A DNA stretch of 64,000 nt from the NCBI RefSeq assembly GCF_002910915.1, contig NZ_NEUF01000160.1, positions 189,771 to 253,770 on the forward strand, given 5' to 3'. The position numbers and the translations under genes were made by a program. Of this stretch, positions 1-9,268 are shown piece after piece. Within the stretch, counting starts at the first letter, position 1, and the number at the start of each line of letters is the position of its first letter. The DNA is from Streptomyces sp. SM10 (GTDB lineage: Bacteria > Actinomycetota > Actinomycetes > Streptomycetales > Streptomycetaceae). The notes under the pieces are model-generated. The model made no database searches, was not told the origin of the DNA, and saw only the letters and a program-made list of their open reading frames with translations.

Positions 1-45
1 CCGGACGGCGCCGACACGGCCTGCGCGTGGCGGTGGGCGGGGTCG

Positions 46-105
46 TCCGAGGCCGGTGCGCGGGCTCCGAGGCCGGTGCGCGGGCTCCGGGGCCGGTGCG
101 CGGGC
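46..105. repeat. three tandem 20-bp GC-rich repeats
   Basis: Three consecutive 20-bp units, each built around GAGGCCGGTGCGCGGGC, occupy 46-65, 66-85 and 86-105. The third has one substitution (GGGG for GAGG). They lie upstream of the first gene and may belong to the end of a gene truncated by the window edge. No function is visible; 1-243 holds no gene I can support. Confidence 0.8.
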
Positions 106-243
106 CCTTCCCCGCCCCCGGACGCGCCCCGGACGCGCCCCGGAAAAGGTGTGGATCCCACGGACGGCCCCGGCTAGGCTCCCGCCGATGACTACTCGAC
201 GTGTTCGCAGATTGGGGGTCCCGTCCGCGCAAGGTGAGTGCTG

Positions 244-1656
244 ATGCTCACCGGAACCGCGTGCGGAGATTCCCGCATTTCCCTCTGGCTGCACGTGCGC
301 GACGTCGCCGTGCCGCCCCTCATGATCCGGACGGCGACGGCCCGGCGCACCGTCGGTGACTGGGCGGGGGCGTGTGCCGCCGCCGGATTCGACGTCGACC
401 TCGACCTGCGTCACGTCTCGCGGGTCCACGGCCGTGACACAGCGGCCCGCCTCCGGTCGGACCTGCGCCGGCTCGCACCCGACCTGCTGCGGTGGCACCT
501 GCCGAGGACCGCACCCGACGGCTTCCTGCGGCCGGGCACGACACTCGTCCTCGCCCGGTACGAGGAACCCGGCCGCTCACGCCCGGTGGACCTCGTGGCC
601 CGCACCGCCCCGGCGTGGGCGGACGCCGGGCAGCGGATCAGCCTCGCCGTGTGGGACGGTCCGGTTCCGCCCGGCCGGGGGTCCGGACCGCGCGGCTACC
701 GCGCCCCCGACCGGCGATTCCGCCTGGACCTGCACCGCCATCTGTGGGACGCCGGCCGCAGCGACGAACTGCGCGGGCGTTCGGGGGCCGGCGCCCCCGC
801 CTTGCCCGCCCCCGCGTGGGCGTCTCCGGTACCGGACCAGGAGCGCTTCGCCCTCGGCAGATGGGCCGCCGAGGCGGCGCTGCTGCTGACGGCGCAGGGG
901 CGTGCCGACAAGGGCCCGGTCACGGTCCGGCTCGGCGCCCGGCGCCGTGTCCTGCTGGACGTACGCCCTTCTCCGGTGGCCCCAGGGGAAGGTGACGGGA
1001 CGCCGGAGGTGCGGTCGGCCCGCGTCGTGCGGGCGGGCGCCTGTGCCGGGCTCCCCGTCCTGCCCGACGCCGCCACCTGGGTCCTGCCCGATCTGGAGCT
1101 GCTGCGCGGCGGTTGGATCGCGGCCGACCGGCTGCACCCCCTGGTCGCGTCGGCCCTGGCACCCGGGGCGTGTTCGGGCGGCCCCGGCGCCGACACGGAC
1201 ACCACTGTCGTGCCGCGCACCGTGGAGTGCCGCGGCTCCAGGCACCGGATCGGCCTGGTCGACGGGGTGCTGGCCCCACTGGACCACGACCCCGCCGAGG
1301 TCCGGCGGGAGGAACTCCTCGCCGCGCTCACCGGCACACCGCTCCCCTGTCTCCAGGTCATCGACGCGGCGCACCGCAGTCCTGAGTGGCTCACCGACGT
1401 CTGCGACCGGCTCGCGCACGGGGATTCCGCCGGCGCGCTGGCCCGGATCGAGAGCACGCTCGGGGCCGGTGCGCTCCTGCGCGACGGCGAGCTGCGCGAC
1501 GCACTCCACCAGGCCGCCCGACGGCGGGTCGGGCACGGCCTGTTCAGGTCCGGGCTGACCGGTGGCGGCCCCCGGCGGCAGGAGCCGCCCGGTGGGACGC
1601 CGTACCGCCTCACCCCCCACCCTTCCCGGTCCCGTCCCCGGCGAGCCTCTCCCTGA
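244..1656 (+). CDS. uncharacterised protein of a MoxR/vWA-type locus
   Basis: This 470-residue protein is not recognised. It is Arg/Ala/Gly/Pro-rich, with no signal peptide or membrane segment. A stretch near residues 275-295 (VLPDLELLRGGWIAADRLHP) looks like an ordered domain, whereas the last 30 residues are low complexity. I start at the ATG at 244 because AAGG at 231-234 is well spaced from it; GTG at 238 is also in frame. A MoxR-type ATPase gene begins 104 bp downstream on the same strand. This suggests it is the third partner that often accompanies a MoxR ATPase and a vWA/metallopeptidase protein. That role is inferred from position only. Confidence 0.7.
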   Translation: MLTGTACGDSRISLWLHVRDVAVPPLMIRTATARRTVGDWAGACAAAGFDVDLDLRHVSRVHGRDTAARLRSDLRRLAPDLLRWHLPRTAPDGFLRPGTTLVLARYEEPGRSRPVDLVARTAPAWADAGQRISLAVWDGPVPPGRGSGPRGYRAPDRRFRLDLHRHLWDAGRSDELRGRSGAGAPALPAPAWASPVPDQERFALGRWAAEAALLLTAQGRADKGPVTVRLGARRRVLLDVRPSPVAPGEGDGTPEVRSARVVRAGACAGLPVLPDAATWVLPDLELLRGGWIAADRLHPLVASALAPGACSGGPGADTDTTVVPRTVECRGSRHRIGLVDGVLAPLDHDPAEVRREELLAALTGTPLPCLQVIDAAHRSPEWLTDVCDRLAHGDSAGALARIESTLGAGALLRDGELRDALHQAARRRVGHGLFRSGLTGGGPRRQEPPGGTPYRLTPHPSRSRPRRASP

Positions 1657-1760
1657 CCTGTTCCGGCGGTGGATCCACCTCCGTTCCGCCCCCTCGCCTC
1701 CCCTCGCGCGCCCCTCTCCGCGGACGCGACCGTCCTCGACCACTCCACAGGTGATGCCTC

Positions 1761-3284
1761 ATGCCCACGTACACCCCGTTCTCCGAGGTGCCGCGACCGG
1801 CGGCCCCCTCCACCGCAGCCTCCGCGCCCGTCTCCGCCGCCTCCCTGCCGGCCTCCCGTCTCGACGTGTCGGGTGAACTGCTGGCGCTGCTGCGCGACAC
1901 CACCACCGCCCCACGCCCGGATGCCCAGTTGGAGGCACTGACCCTGGCCGTGTCGGCCGACCTTCCCGTGCTGCTCTGGGGCGAGCCCGGCATCGGCAAG
2001 ACGGCCGCGCTCACCCAGCTCGCCGACACCCTGGACCTGCCGCTGACCACGGTGATCGCGAGCGTGCACGAACCGTCGGACTTCTCCGGCCTGCCCGTCA
2101 TCGGGGACGATCCGGCGCAGAACGGCATCCCCATGGCTCCACCGGACTGGGCGGTGCGGCTCGTGCGGGCGGGACGCGGGCTGCTGTTCCTCGACGAGCT
2201 GTCCACCGCGCCGCCGGCGGTGCAGGCGGCGCTGCTGCGGCTGGTGCTGGAACGCCGGGTCGGCGCCCTGCGCCTGCCGCCCGACGTCCGTATCGTGGCC
2301 GCCGCCAACCCCCGGTCCTCCGCCGCCGACGGCTGGGAGCTGAGTCCGCCGCTCGCCAACCGGTTCGTCCACCTGCAGTGGGTCCACGACGCCGAGGTCG
2401 TGGTCCGGGGTCTCGGCGGCGTCTGGCCCCGGGCCTCGCTGCCGGCGCTCGACGCCGCCAGGCTGCCCGAGGCCGTGGTCTTCGCGCGCCGCGCGGTGTG
2501 CGGGCTGCTGGGTGCGCGGCCCGCCCTGGTGCACCGGCTTCCCTCGGGCGAGACCCGGCGGGGCGGCGCCTGGCCCTCGCCGCGCAGCTGGGACATGGCG
2601 CTGTCCCTGATCGCGTTCGCCACCGCCGCCGGCTCGTCCCGCGACGTCCTGTCGATGCTCGTCCGAGGCACGGTGGGCGACGGTCCCGGGCTGGAGCTGC
2701 TGGCCTACCTGGACAGGATGGACCTCCCGGACCCGGAGGACCTGCTGGCCGATCCCGACGGCGCGCGGCTGCCGGACCGCGGCGACCTGCGGCAGGCGAC
2801 GCTGGACGCGGTGGTCGCCGCGGTCCGGGCGCGCCCCGAGCGTGCCCGGTGGGACTCCGCGTGGGCGCTGCTGGCGAAGGCGGCGGAGACCGGCGCTCCC
2901 GATCTGCTGGTCGTCCCGGCGACGACGCTCGCCTCCCTGCGCCGGGACGACTGGGACGTACCCCTCGTCGGCGTACTGCCGTGCGACGCGGCGGCGGGCC
3001 GGGTCCGTCCCCTGTGCGGGGGCACGGAAGGCGTCGAGCTGCTCGGCGGCGGGGGAACGGACCTGCGCACGGGCTTCACCCGCGCCCTGGAGTCCCGTCC
3101 CCGCCCTGACGTCGTCGTCATGCTGACCGACGGCCAGACCCCGTGGCCGTCCCGCCGGCCGCCGTGCCGGACGGTGGTGGGGCTGTTCGGCCGGCAACAC
3201 GGGGGCTCCTCGTACGACGAGTCCGATCCCGAGTACCGCCCCGGTGGACCCCCCGCGTGGGCTCGGGTGGTGACCATCGGCTAG
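1761..3284 (+). CDS. MoxR-type AAA+ ATPase fused to the tail of a vWA-like metallopeptidase
   Basis: This is a 507-residue protein. After a disordered Ala/Pro-rich N-terminus, Walker A is GEPGIGKT (residues about 73-80) and Walker B is LLFLDELST (about 141-149). An AAA+ lid follows, as in MoxR-family ATPases. These act as chaperone-like ATPases with vWA partners. From about residue 400 the sequence changes to VGVLPCDAAAG, then GGGGTDLR (about 429-436) and VVVMLTDGQTPWP (about 451-463). These match the C-terminal half of the vWA-like domain of DUF2201-type putative metallopeptidases. The partner's HExxH region and the first half of its vWA (MIDAS DxSxS) are absent. I infer an in-frame deletion that fused ATPase and partner. 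A naturally evolved fusion is the alternative. Confidence 0.75.
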   Translation: MPTYTPFSEVPRPAAPSTAASAPVSAASLPASRLDVSGELLALLRDTTTAPRPDAQLEALTLAVSADLPVLLWGEPGIGKTAALTQLADTLDLPLTTVIASVHEPSDFSGLPVIGDDPAQNGIPMAPPDWAVRLVRAGRGLLFLDELSTAPPAVQAALLRLVLERRVGALRLPPDVRIVAAANPRSSAADGWELSPPLANRFVHLQWVHDAEVVVRGLGGVWPRASLPALDAARLPEAVVFARRAVCGLLGARPALVHRLPSGETRRGGAWPSPRSWDMALSLIAFATAAGSSRDVLSMLVRGTVGDGPGLELLAYLDRMDLPDPEDLLADPDGARLPDRGDLRQATLDAVVAAVRARPERARWDSAWALLAKAAETGAPDLLVVPATTLASLRRDDWDVPLVGVLPCDAAAGRVRPLCGGTEGVELLGGGGTDLRTGFTRALESRPRPDVVVMLTDGQTPWPSRRPPCRTVVGLFGRQHGGSSYDESDPEYRPGGPPAWARVVTIG

Positions 3285-3848
3285 CCCCCGGCCGCGGGCC
3301 ATGTCCCCATGTTCGGTTCCGGGGCGGGGGCAAGCCCTCAGCGTCCGTATGAGGGGAACCCCCGGCGCCGCCCTGGGGACAGACATCACCGCACGGGGGT
3401 GGCTGGGGACTTCACCGAGGAGTGGGCCACCGGCTCCCCTGCCCGCAGGCAGGCCGCCCTGCGGAAGCTCGACGCGTACGCCGACCTGCCGGCCGGGGCT
3501 CCCGAGCAGATCCGCTCCGGTGTCCGGGATCCGGCCTTCCTCGCGCAGACGAAGCCGCGGCTGGACTCCCCCGACGTGTGGGGCGCCCTTCTCGGTCCCG
3601 GCGAGCGAGATCGGCCGGGACGGCAAGCCGCCACCTACCCCGGTATGCCGATCGCGACGCCGGCCGCGCGTCGTCCCTGCTGCTGGACGACGGGCCGCCT
3701 TCGGGTTCGAACGTGGCCTGACACCGTCACGAGACCGCTCGGCCCGGGCGGGACGTCCGAGACGCGGCGGTGACGACACGGCGTGCCGCGGACAGCGGTC
3801 GTCGTCACGGCCATGCCCGGACTTGGCGGACGGCCTGTCCCCCTCGTC
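3285..3848. other. gene-free stretch, possible gene remnant
   Basis: This lies between the convergent AAA+ fusion gene and the Wadjet operon. A plus-strand frame at about 3400-3610 reads GDFTEEWATGSPARRQAALR and continues with an acidic/aliphatic pattern to about residue 70 of that frame. It looks like real protein, then decays into Arg/Pro-rich translation. It has no convincing start or RBS and I do not recognise the family. I treat it as a probable remnant, possibly left by the same deletion that shortened the vWA partner. Confidence 0.35.
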
Positions 3849-5093
3849 TCATCCGAGGTCGGCCAGCAGGTCGTTCAGCACCGCTTCCTCCTCCACCCGC
3901 ACACCCGCCGTCTCCAGCGCGTCCGGCAGGCCGGGATCCCACGGGGCCTCGGCCCGGACCCCGGTGAGGGGCGGGCCGGCGGGCAGCGCGTGCACCGCGG
4001 CACGGTAGTCGGCCGCTGTGTAGCGCCACGGGGTCCAGGGGACCCGCCGCAGCAGGGCGGCGGCAATGCGCAGGCCTCCCCAGTCGAAGTCGCCGTGGTA
4101 GCGGAAGCTGCTGCCGTGCGTGTGGAGATGGCGAAGGAGGACGAGGGCGGCGGCGGACGGCTGCCCCTGGAGGCAGATCAGGGGTGCGCCCTGCGTGCCG
4201 TACGCGTCGGCGGCCGCGGCGAGCACGGCGGGGTTCTCGCAGACCCGGACCGTCGGCGGCGCCGAGCGGGGCGGGCATCGGGTCAGCTGCCGCAGAGTCA
4301 GTACGGCGGGCTCGCCCGCGTCGGCCATCCAGTCCAGGGCAGGAGTGCCCCGCAGGTTCAGGGCGAGCACGGTCGAGGACAGCTCGTCACGCAGCAGGCC
4401 CACCGATGCCCACGCCTCGCGGCGCCCCTGCGCGCCGCCCGCGTCGGGGACCCCGGTCAGCGCCCGGACGCCTGAGAGGGCGAGGGTGCAGAGCGGGGTC
4501 CCGTCGTCCAGCGCGTGCGCGCTGCCGAGGAGTCGGGAGGAGAACGCGGGGAGGGACGCGGGCGGCTCGACCGGCAGGGCCCGGATGACGGTGGCGGTCC
4601 GGCCCAGCAGGTCGGCCGCCGCGGTGGGGGTTCCGGTGAGGCGCCGTACCAGCCCGTCGTTCCGGAGCCGCTCCGTCCAGCCCCGGAGAGCGGGGATCTC
4701 GTCCGCCAGGGCGTCGGCCGGACCGTACGCCGTCGCCCAGGCCCGCTGTTCCTCGGCCCGTGCCTGGCCGAGGAGCGTGACCGGCCCGGTGAGCGCGATC
4801 ACGGCCGCTGCCAGTCCCGCCGGGCTGATCCCGGAGCGGCGCAGCAGGTCGTCCACCACGTCGAGGCGCACGGACAGGGATCGCCCCCCGCCCGGTGCGC
4901 GACCCAACAACCTTTCGGACGCGTCCCGTTGGTCCGCGGTGGGCGCGCTCAGTGAAACCGGGCCGGTGAGCGGCTGCCCGCGCTCCAGCCGTCGGCGCGC
5001 ACGGTCGACCAGCCAGCCAAGTCCGGGGGCGCCGAGGAGTCGGCGCAGCCGTACGTCATCGACCGTCACCGGCGTCGCGGGGGTCAGCTCCAC
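3849..5093 (-). CDS. jetD: Wadjet type III nuclease subunit JetD (TIGR02679/DUF2399)
   Basis: This 414-residue protein has the DUF2399 C-terminal region, related to the TOPRIM fold of topoisomerase VI subunit A. The acidic signature is visible: Glu in VCENPAVL (about residue 288) and the DxD of HGDFDWGGLR (334-336). In Wadjet systems JetD is the endonuclease that cuts plasmid DNA extruded by the SMC-like JetABC complex. The GTG start at 5093 overlaps the end of jetC by 10 nt, and translation from it reads VELTPATPVTVDDVRLRRL. Upstream in-frame sequence is shadow of jetC. It is the last gene of the four-gene operon. Catalytic residues look intact. Identity as the TIGR02679 family is strong; activity is inferred. 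Confidence 0.9.
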   Translation of the reverse strand: MELTPATPVTVDDVRLRRLLGAPGLGWLVDRARRRLERGQPLTGPVSLSAPTADQRDASERLLGRAPGGGRSLSVRLDVVDDLLRRSGISPAGLAAAVIALTGPVTLLGQARAEEQRAWATAYGPADALADEIPALRGWTERLRNDGLVRRLTGTPTAAADLLGRTATVIRALPVEPPASLPAFSSRLLGSAHALDDGTPLCTLALSGVRALTGVPDAGGAQGRREAWASVGLLRDELSSTVLALNLRGTPALDWMADAGEPAVLTLRQLTRCPPRSAPPTVRVCENPAVLAAAADAYGTQGAPLICLQGQPSAAALVLLRHLHTHGSSFRYHGDFDWGGLRIAAALLRRVPWTPWRYTAADYRAAVHALPAGPPLTGVRAEAPWDPGLPDALETAGVRVEEEAVLNDLLADLG

Positions 5094-8000
5094 AGCGGCT
5101 CCGATGCACCGGCCGTCTCGGCCCGGGGTGCGGGAACCGCGTGCTCGGGTCTCACCGGTTCCGGACCGCGCCGCCGTCGCGTGCCGTCCCACTCCCACCG
5201 GGTGACGAGCACCGCCGCGACCTCGTCGATCCGCGACAGCTGGGCGATGGCGATGCCGGGAACCTGCGGGTAGCAGGCCCACTCGCGCTCACTCGTCATC
5301 ACGACGTCGAGGTCGAAAGCATGCAGCAGGCCCAGACACTTGGCGCGCGAGTCGTCGTCCACCCCGGCGAACGCCTCGTCGAGGGTGACCAGACGCGGTG
5401 CGTACGGGCTGCCCGCGCTCGCGTAGTGCGAGGACGCGGCGGCGAACAGCGGCACCGACACGGCCAGCACCCGCTCGCCGCCGGAAGCGGGTCCCGTGGC
5501 CGGGACCCAACGGCCCTGCTGGTGCCGCTCGACCCCGAACTCGTGCCAGGTCCGGTAGTCGAGTGCGGCGGTGAGGTGGTCCAGCCAGCTGCCCGAGGCG
5601 TCGTCGGTGTGCTGGCGGGCGATCTGCTCCTGAAGGAACTCGCCGACGGCCGCACGGTCCTCGGCGGTCCAGACGTCGGCCGACCGGCGCAGCCGCTCCC
5701 TGGCCGGTGCGAGCCCGGCCGGAGCCTTGCGGGATGACCGCCATACCAGCCTCAGCCGCATGCCGGTGGAGGTCGGCCGCTCCTCCAGCTCGGCGTTCAT
5801 GTCCCGTACCTGCCGCTCGGCCGCGCCGATCAGCTCCTGGAGGGTCCCCGCGACCTCCGTGACCAGATGGGTCTCCAGGATCTCCCGCTCGCGAGCGGAC
5901 AGGATGCGGGCCAGTTCGCCGACCTCGACAGCCAGTGCCGCGGCCAGGTCCGGTACGGCTCGTTCGCGGCCCTGGTAGGTGATGTCGACGACCATGCCGT
6001 CCTCCACCATGCGGGCGGAGGCTCGGTGACCGTGCCGGGACAGGGTGTCCTGGAGCGCCTTGAACTCCTCGCTGAGCCGGCGTTGCACCCGTTCCCAGGC
6101 GCTGTCGGAGTCGTCGGTGGCGGACAGTCCCGCGTCGATCGCGCGGGCCAGCACGATCGCGGGGGTGGCCGCCCAGGCGCCGGCGTCCACAGCGGGCACC
6201 TCGATGTCGGGCACCGCCACGGCCACCAGTCCGGTACCGGTGAACCGCTGAAGTGCGGCAATGGCCTCCGTACGCGCCTCGGCCGCCTCTCTGAGTCCTT
6301 CGTGCAGCTGCTCGATACGGCCTTCGGCCTTGCCCGCCGCCCGGTCGGCTTCGGCATGACGCCGGTGAGCCACCCGCTGCTCGCCCTCGCAACGGCGGAT
6401 CGACTCCGCCGTCTGAGCCAGCAGGCGCTGGAGTTCGTCGACGGCGGCACCGACCGTGGAGCGCAAGGTGCTGAAGCGTTCGTCGGCCGCTGCCGCCTCG
6501 CTGTCGGCCTCCTTCGCGCGCTCCGCGAACTCCGCGGCCCGCTCGGCGGCCTGCCCGGTCTCGGTGCGCTCGTCCGCGACCTGAGCGCCGGCCTCGCCGC
6601 GTTCACGCAGGGCGGGCCAGAGGGCGGCCAGTACCGCGGCGAGGGAGCCGAGTGCGTCACGCACCGCCGTCAGTCCTTCCTCGTCGGCCGGCATGTTCAG
6701 GTCCTCCGCGGTCCGGGTGAGATCCCCCGCCGCCGACTCGCTCCGCTCAGCCGCCTCCAGGAGCGCGGCGGCCCGCTCCTCGCGCCGTTCACCGGCCCGG
6801 CGCAGCGAATCCGCGGCGGCCGCCACTCGCGCGTGTGCGCGGGTGAGGGCGGTCTCGTCCGGTACGTCCGCCACCTCCGTGTCCAGCACTCCGCGGCGGG
6901 CGGCCACGGTGCCCGCCAGATCCACGAGTGCCTCCAGTTCGCCCTGGAGGACGTCGAGTGCGCGATGGATGACGTCGATCCGGGTCCGCCGGGCAGCCTC
7001 CCGCGCACCTTCACCGATGTACTCGGCGCCCGCTTTGGCCCACCGGCCGGTCAGCGCGCCGACCCGGAAGCGCCCGTCCACCGCGGCCCAGGTTCCGGCC
7101 TCACCATCCGCCTCGGTGGCCACCGCACCGGCTTCCCGCCCGGCGCCGATCGCGGCGAGCAGCCGAGCCACCGTGTCTTCGCCCACCGCCGCGGCCCCGG
7201 CGTCCCCGTGGTCCACGGCCGGGCGCAGCAGGTGCGCGAGCGACATCCCTCGTACCGGATCCTCGGCCGGGGCGAGCAGGACCTCGTGGCTGTCGGCGGC
7301 GAGAACCGCGCCGTCGGGGAGCACCCAGGCGTCCAGCATCCCGGATGCCTCCAGGGCGGCTTCGAGACCGGCTCGTTCCTCTTCACCGAGACCGTCCTCG
7401 AAGTCCACCAGCCGCCACAGGGGGGCGCCCGTCAGACGCTCGCGCAGACCGGGGGCGCGGGTGCGCGGCGGCTGCGGCGGACGCCGCCCGCCGGCCTCCA
7501 GCGCGGTCAGTTCCTGCCGCAGCTCTTCGGCCTGCCGGGTGAGTTCGGCCCGGCGGCGGTCGGCGGCGGCAACCTGCTCGGCCAGCCGCGCGGATGCGGC
7601 ACTGTGGGCGCGAGCGGCCTCGGCCCGTGCCGGGTACGGGCCGTGGAGACGGCCCACCCATTCCTGGAGTTCGTCCAACAGGCCCGGCTCGTCCGGGTAG
7701 GCCAGTTCGGTCCAGCCGCGGGCACGGGTGCGGACTTCGTCCAGCAGCGCCCGTCCGGCGTGCGCGGCGTCCTCCTCGGCCAGGCTCAGCTCCGACACGG
7801 CCGCGGACCGGTCGGCATCGGCCTCGTCGAGTCGCACGGCCCGTGTACGGCGTTCCTCCGCAGAGCGGGCGGCAGTCCGGGCGAGGTCCGTCACATGGGT
7901 GAGCGCACGCCTGCCCCGCTCCACCGACTCCTCGACGGCACCGCGTAGTTCACTCGGGGCGAGTCCGTCGTCCGGCAGTTCGCTCCCCGGTACGTCACTC

Positions 8001-9268
8001 CCCGGCAGGACGACCCGGGCGGCTGCCGCGGCCACGGCAGCCTGCCGGTAGGTGTCCTGGGCGCGCCCGTCAGCCGCCCGCAGCCTGTTCTCAGCGGCAC
8101 CGAGCCGCTCCAGGCCCTTGTGATGCAGACGCGCCGCCTGGTCCCGGTCACTCGCCGCGCGCTCTGCCGCCCGCACCGTGCGCTCCACCTCGTGGTGTGC
8201 CTGCTCAAGGTTTCTGGCGCTGCGCATCTCGGGGCTTTCCCGCAGTGCCGCGTCCTGGGCACGGAGCCGGTTCTGCTGCTCCTCCAGCATCGCGCCGAGT
8301 TCGGCTGCCGCCTCTCGTTCCTCCTCGGCCCCGGCCTGCTGCGCCTGTGCCTCGGCGAGGTCCCGCTGGCGTTGCTCGTAGCGGGAGTGCTCGGAACGTG
8401 GCAGCCGGGCGCGGCGGCGGGTCGCGATACGCGCATAGCGCCGGTAGTGCTCCAGGAAGCCGGCCGCGGCGCGCTCCGCGGCGGAGGCGGCCGCCAGTTC
8501 GGTCTTCTCCTCGTCGAGTGAGCGGAACGCCTCGGCCACGTCTGCGATCACGGCCTGGTCCACCGGCGGCAGGGCCTCGGTGAGTGCGCGGGAGAGGGCT
8601 GCCTCGTTGGGGCGCTTGGACAGCTGCGGCTGGCGCAACTGGACGAGCAGGTCGACCAGGGCTCCGTACCGTTGCTCGCCGAGCCCGAAGAGGGCCTCGT
8701 CCACGGCTCTTCGATAGGCCTTGGCCTGGTCGTACACCATGCCGTGACCAGCGACGGCTTCGACCAGACGGTCCCTGGAGAGGGCCGTGCCGGTGGCGTC
8801 GACCAGGCTGAGGAAGCCCTCTGCGGGCGTACCGGGTCCGTGCTGGACGCGCCGGCCGGTGACGGCGTACCAGTGCCGGGCGATCCCGCGTCCGCTCACC
8901 GCCTTCAGTCCGCACAGGAGTGTGCGGAAGTGGCTCTCCCCGGTGCTCGCGTCGCGTCTGCCGAACTCGATCCACGTGTAGCCGAGGCGCTCGGTGTGCG
9001 GGTGCTCACCGCCGAGGAGCAGGTTCCACTCCATCCGCTTGCCGGGGTCACCGTCCGGCTCCACCCGTCTGGGGCTCAGGTCGCCGTCGAGCAGGAAGGG
9101 CAGCGTGAGCGCGAGCACCTTGGACTTGCCGGTGCCGTTGTTGCCACGCAACAGCAGCCGTCCGTCACGGAAGTGGAATTCCTCCACGTCGTAGTGGAAG
9201 AGGTCGACGAGCCCGATCCGCAGGGGCTGCCAGCGGACCCGGAGGGGCTCGGGTAGCGGGTTGGTCAC
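5084..9268 (-). CDS. jetC: Wadjet type III SMC/MukB-like ATPase JetC (TIGR02680)
   Basis: This is a 1,394-residue SMC-like ATPase. Walker A is GNNGTGKS (residues 42-49). Long Ala/Glu/Arg-rich coiled coils with heptad character follow, around a hinge-like globular section near residues 580-700. The C-terminal ABC signature SGGERVL (about 1260) and Walker B region LDEAFAGVDDDS (about 1293) complete the head. TIGR02680 proteins are the loop-extruding motor of this Wadjet class and act on cytoplasmic circular DNA. The GTG start at 9268 overlaps the jetB stop by 4 nt (GTGA), indicating translational coupling. No frameshift or stop was seen and the length is normal for the family. Confidence 0.93.
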   Translation of the reverse strand: MTNPLPEPLRVRWQPLRIGLVDLFHYDVEEFHFRDGRLLLRGNNGTGKSKVLALTLPFLLDGDLSPRRVEPDGDPGKRMEWNLLLGGEHPHTERLGYTWIEFGRRDASTGESHFRTLLCGLKAVSGRGIARHWYAVTGRRVQHGPGTPAEGFLSLVDATGTALSRDRLVEAVAGHGMVYDQAKAYRRAVDEALFGLGEQRYGALVDLLVQLRQPQLSKRPNEAALSRALTEALPPVDQAVIADVAEAFRSLDEEKTELAAASAAERAAAGFLEHYRRYARIATRRRARLPRSEHSRYEQRQRDLAEAQAQQAGAEEEREAAAELGAMLEEQQNRLRAQDAALRESPEMRSARNLEQAHHEVERTVRAAERAASDRDQAARLHHKGLERLGAAENRLRAADGRAQDTYRQAAVAAAAARVVLPGSDVPGSELPDDGLAPSELRGAVEESVERGRRALTHVTDLARTAARSAEERRTRAVRLDEADADRSAAVSELSLAEEDAAHAGRALLDEVRTRARGWTELAYPDEPGLLDELQEWVGRLHGPYPARAEAARAHSAASARLAEQVAAADRRRAELTRQAEELRQELTALEAGGRRPPQPPRTRAPGLRERLTGAPLWRLVDFEDGLGEEERAGLEAALEASGMLDAWVLPDGAVLAADSHEVLLAPAEDPVRGMSLAHLLRPAVDHGDAGAAAVGEDTVARLLAAIGAGREAGAVATEADGEAGTWAAVDGRFRVGALTGRWAKAGAEYIGEGAREAARRTRIDVIHRALDVLQGELEALVDLAGTVAARRGVLDTEVADVPDETALTRAHARVAAAADSLRRAGERREERAAALLEAAERSESAAGDLTRTAEDLNMPADEEGLTAVRDALGSLAAVLAALWPALRERGEAGAQVADERTETGQAAERAAEFAERAKEADSEAAAADERFSTLRSTVGAAVDELQRLLAQTAESIRRCEGEQRVAHRRHAEADRAAGKAEGRIEQLHEGLREAAEARTEAIAALQRFTGTGLVAVAVPDIEVPAVDAGAWAATPAIVLARAIDAGLSATDDSDSAWERVQRRLSEEFKALQDTLSRHGHRASARMVEDGMVVDITYQGRERAVPDLAAALAVEVGELARILSAREREILETHLVTEVAGTLQELIGAAERQVRDMNAELEERPTSTGMRLRLVWRSSRKAPAGLAPARERLRRSADVWTAEDRAAVGEFLQEQIARQHTDDASGSWLDHLTAALDYRTWHEFGVERHQQGRWVPATGPASGGERVLAVSVPLFAAASSHYASAGSPYAPRLVTLDEAFAGVDDDSRAKCLGLLHAFDLDVVMTSEREWACYPQVPGIAIAQLSRIDEVAAVLVTRWEWDGTRRRRGPEPVRPEHAVPAPRAETAGASEPLWS

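Noticed and set aside
56..244. 62-codon open frame at the left edge
   Set aside because: It is made of the tandem GC repeats, lacks an RBS and has no recognisable protein.
696..3779. 1,027-codon minus-strand frame across the first two genes
   Set aside because: Shadow of the plus-strand genes; no motif and no RBS.
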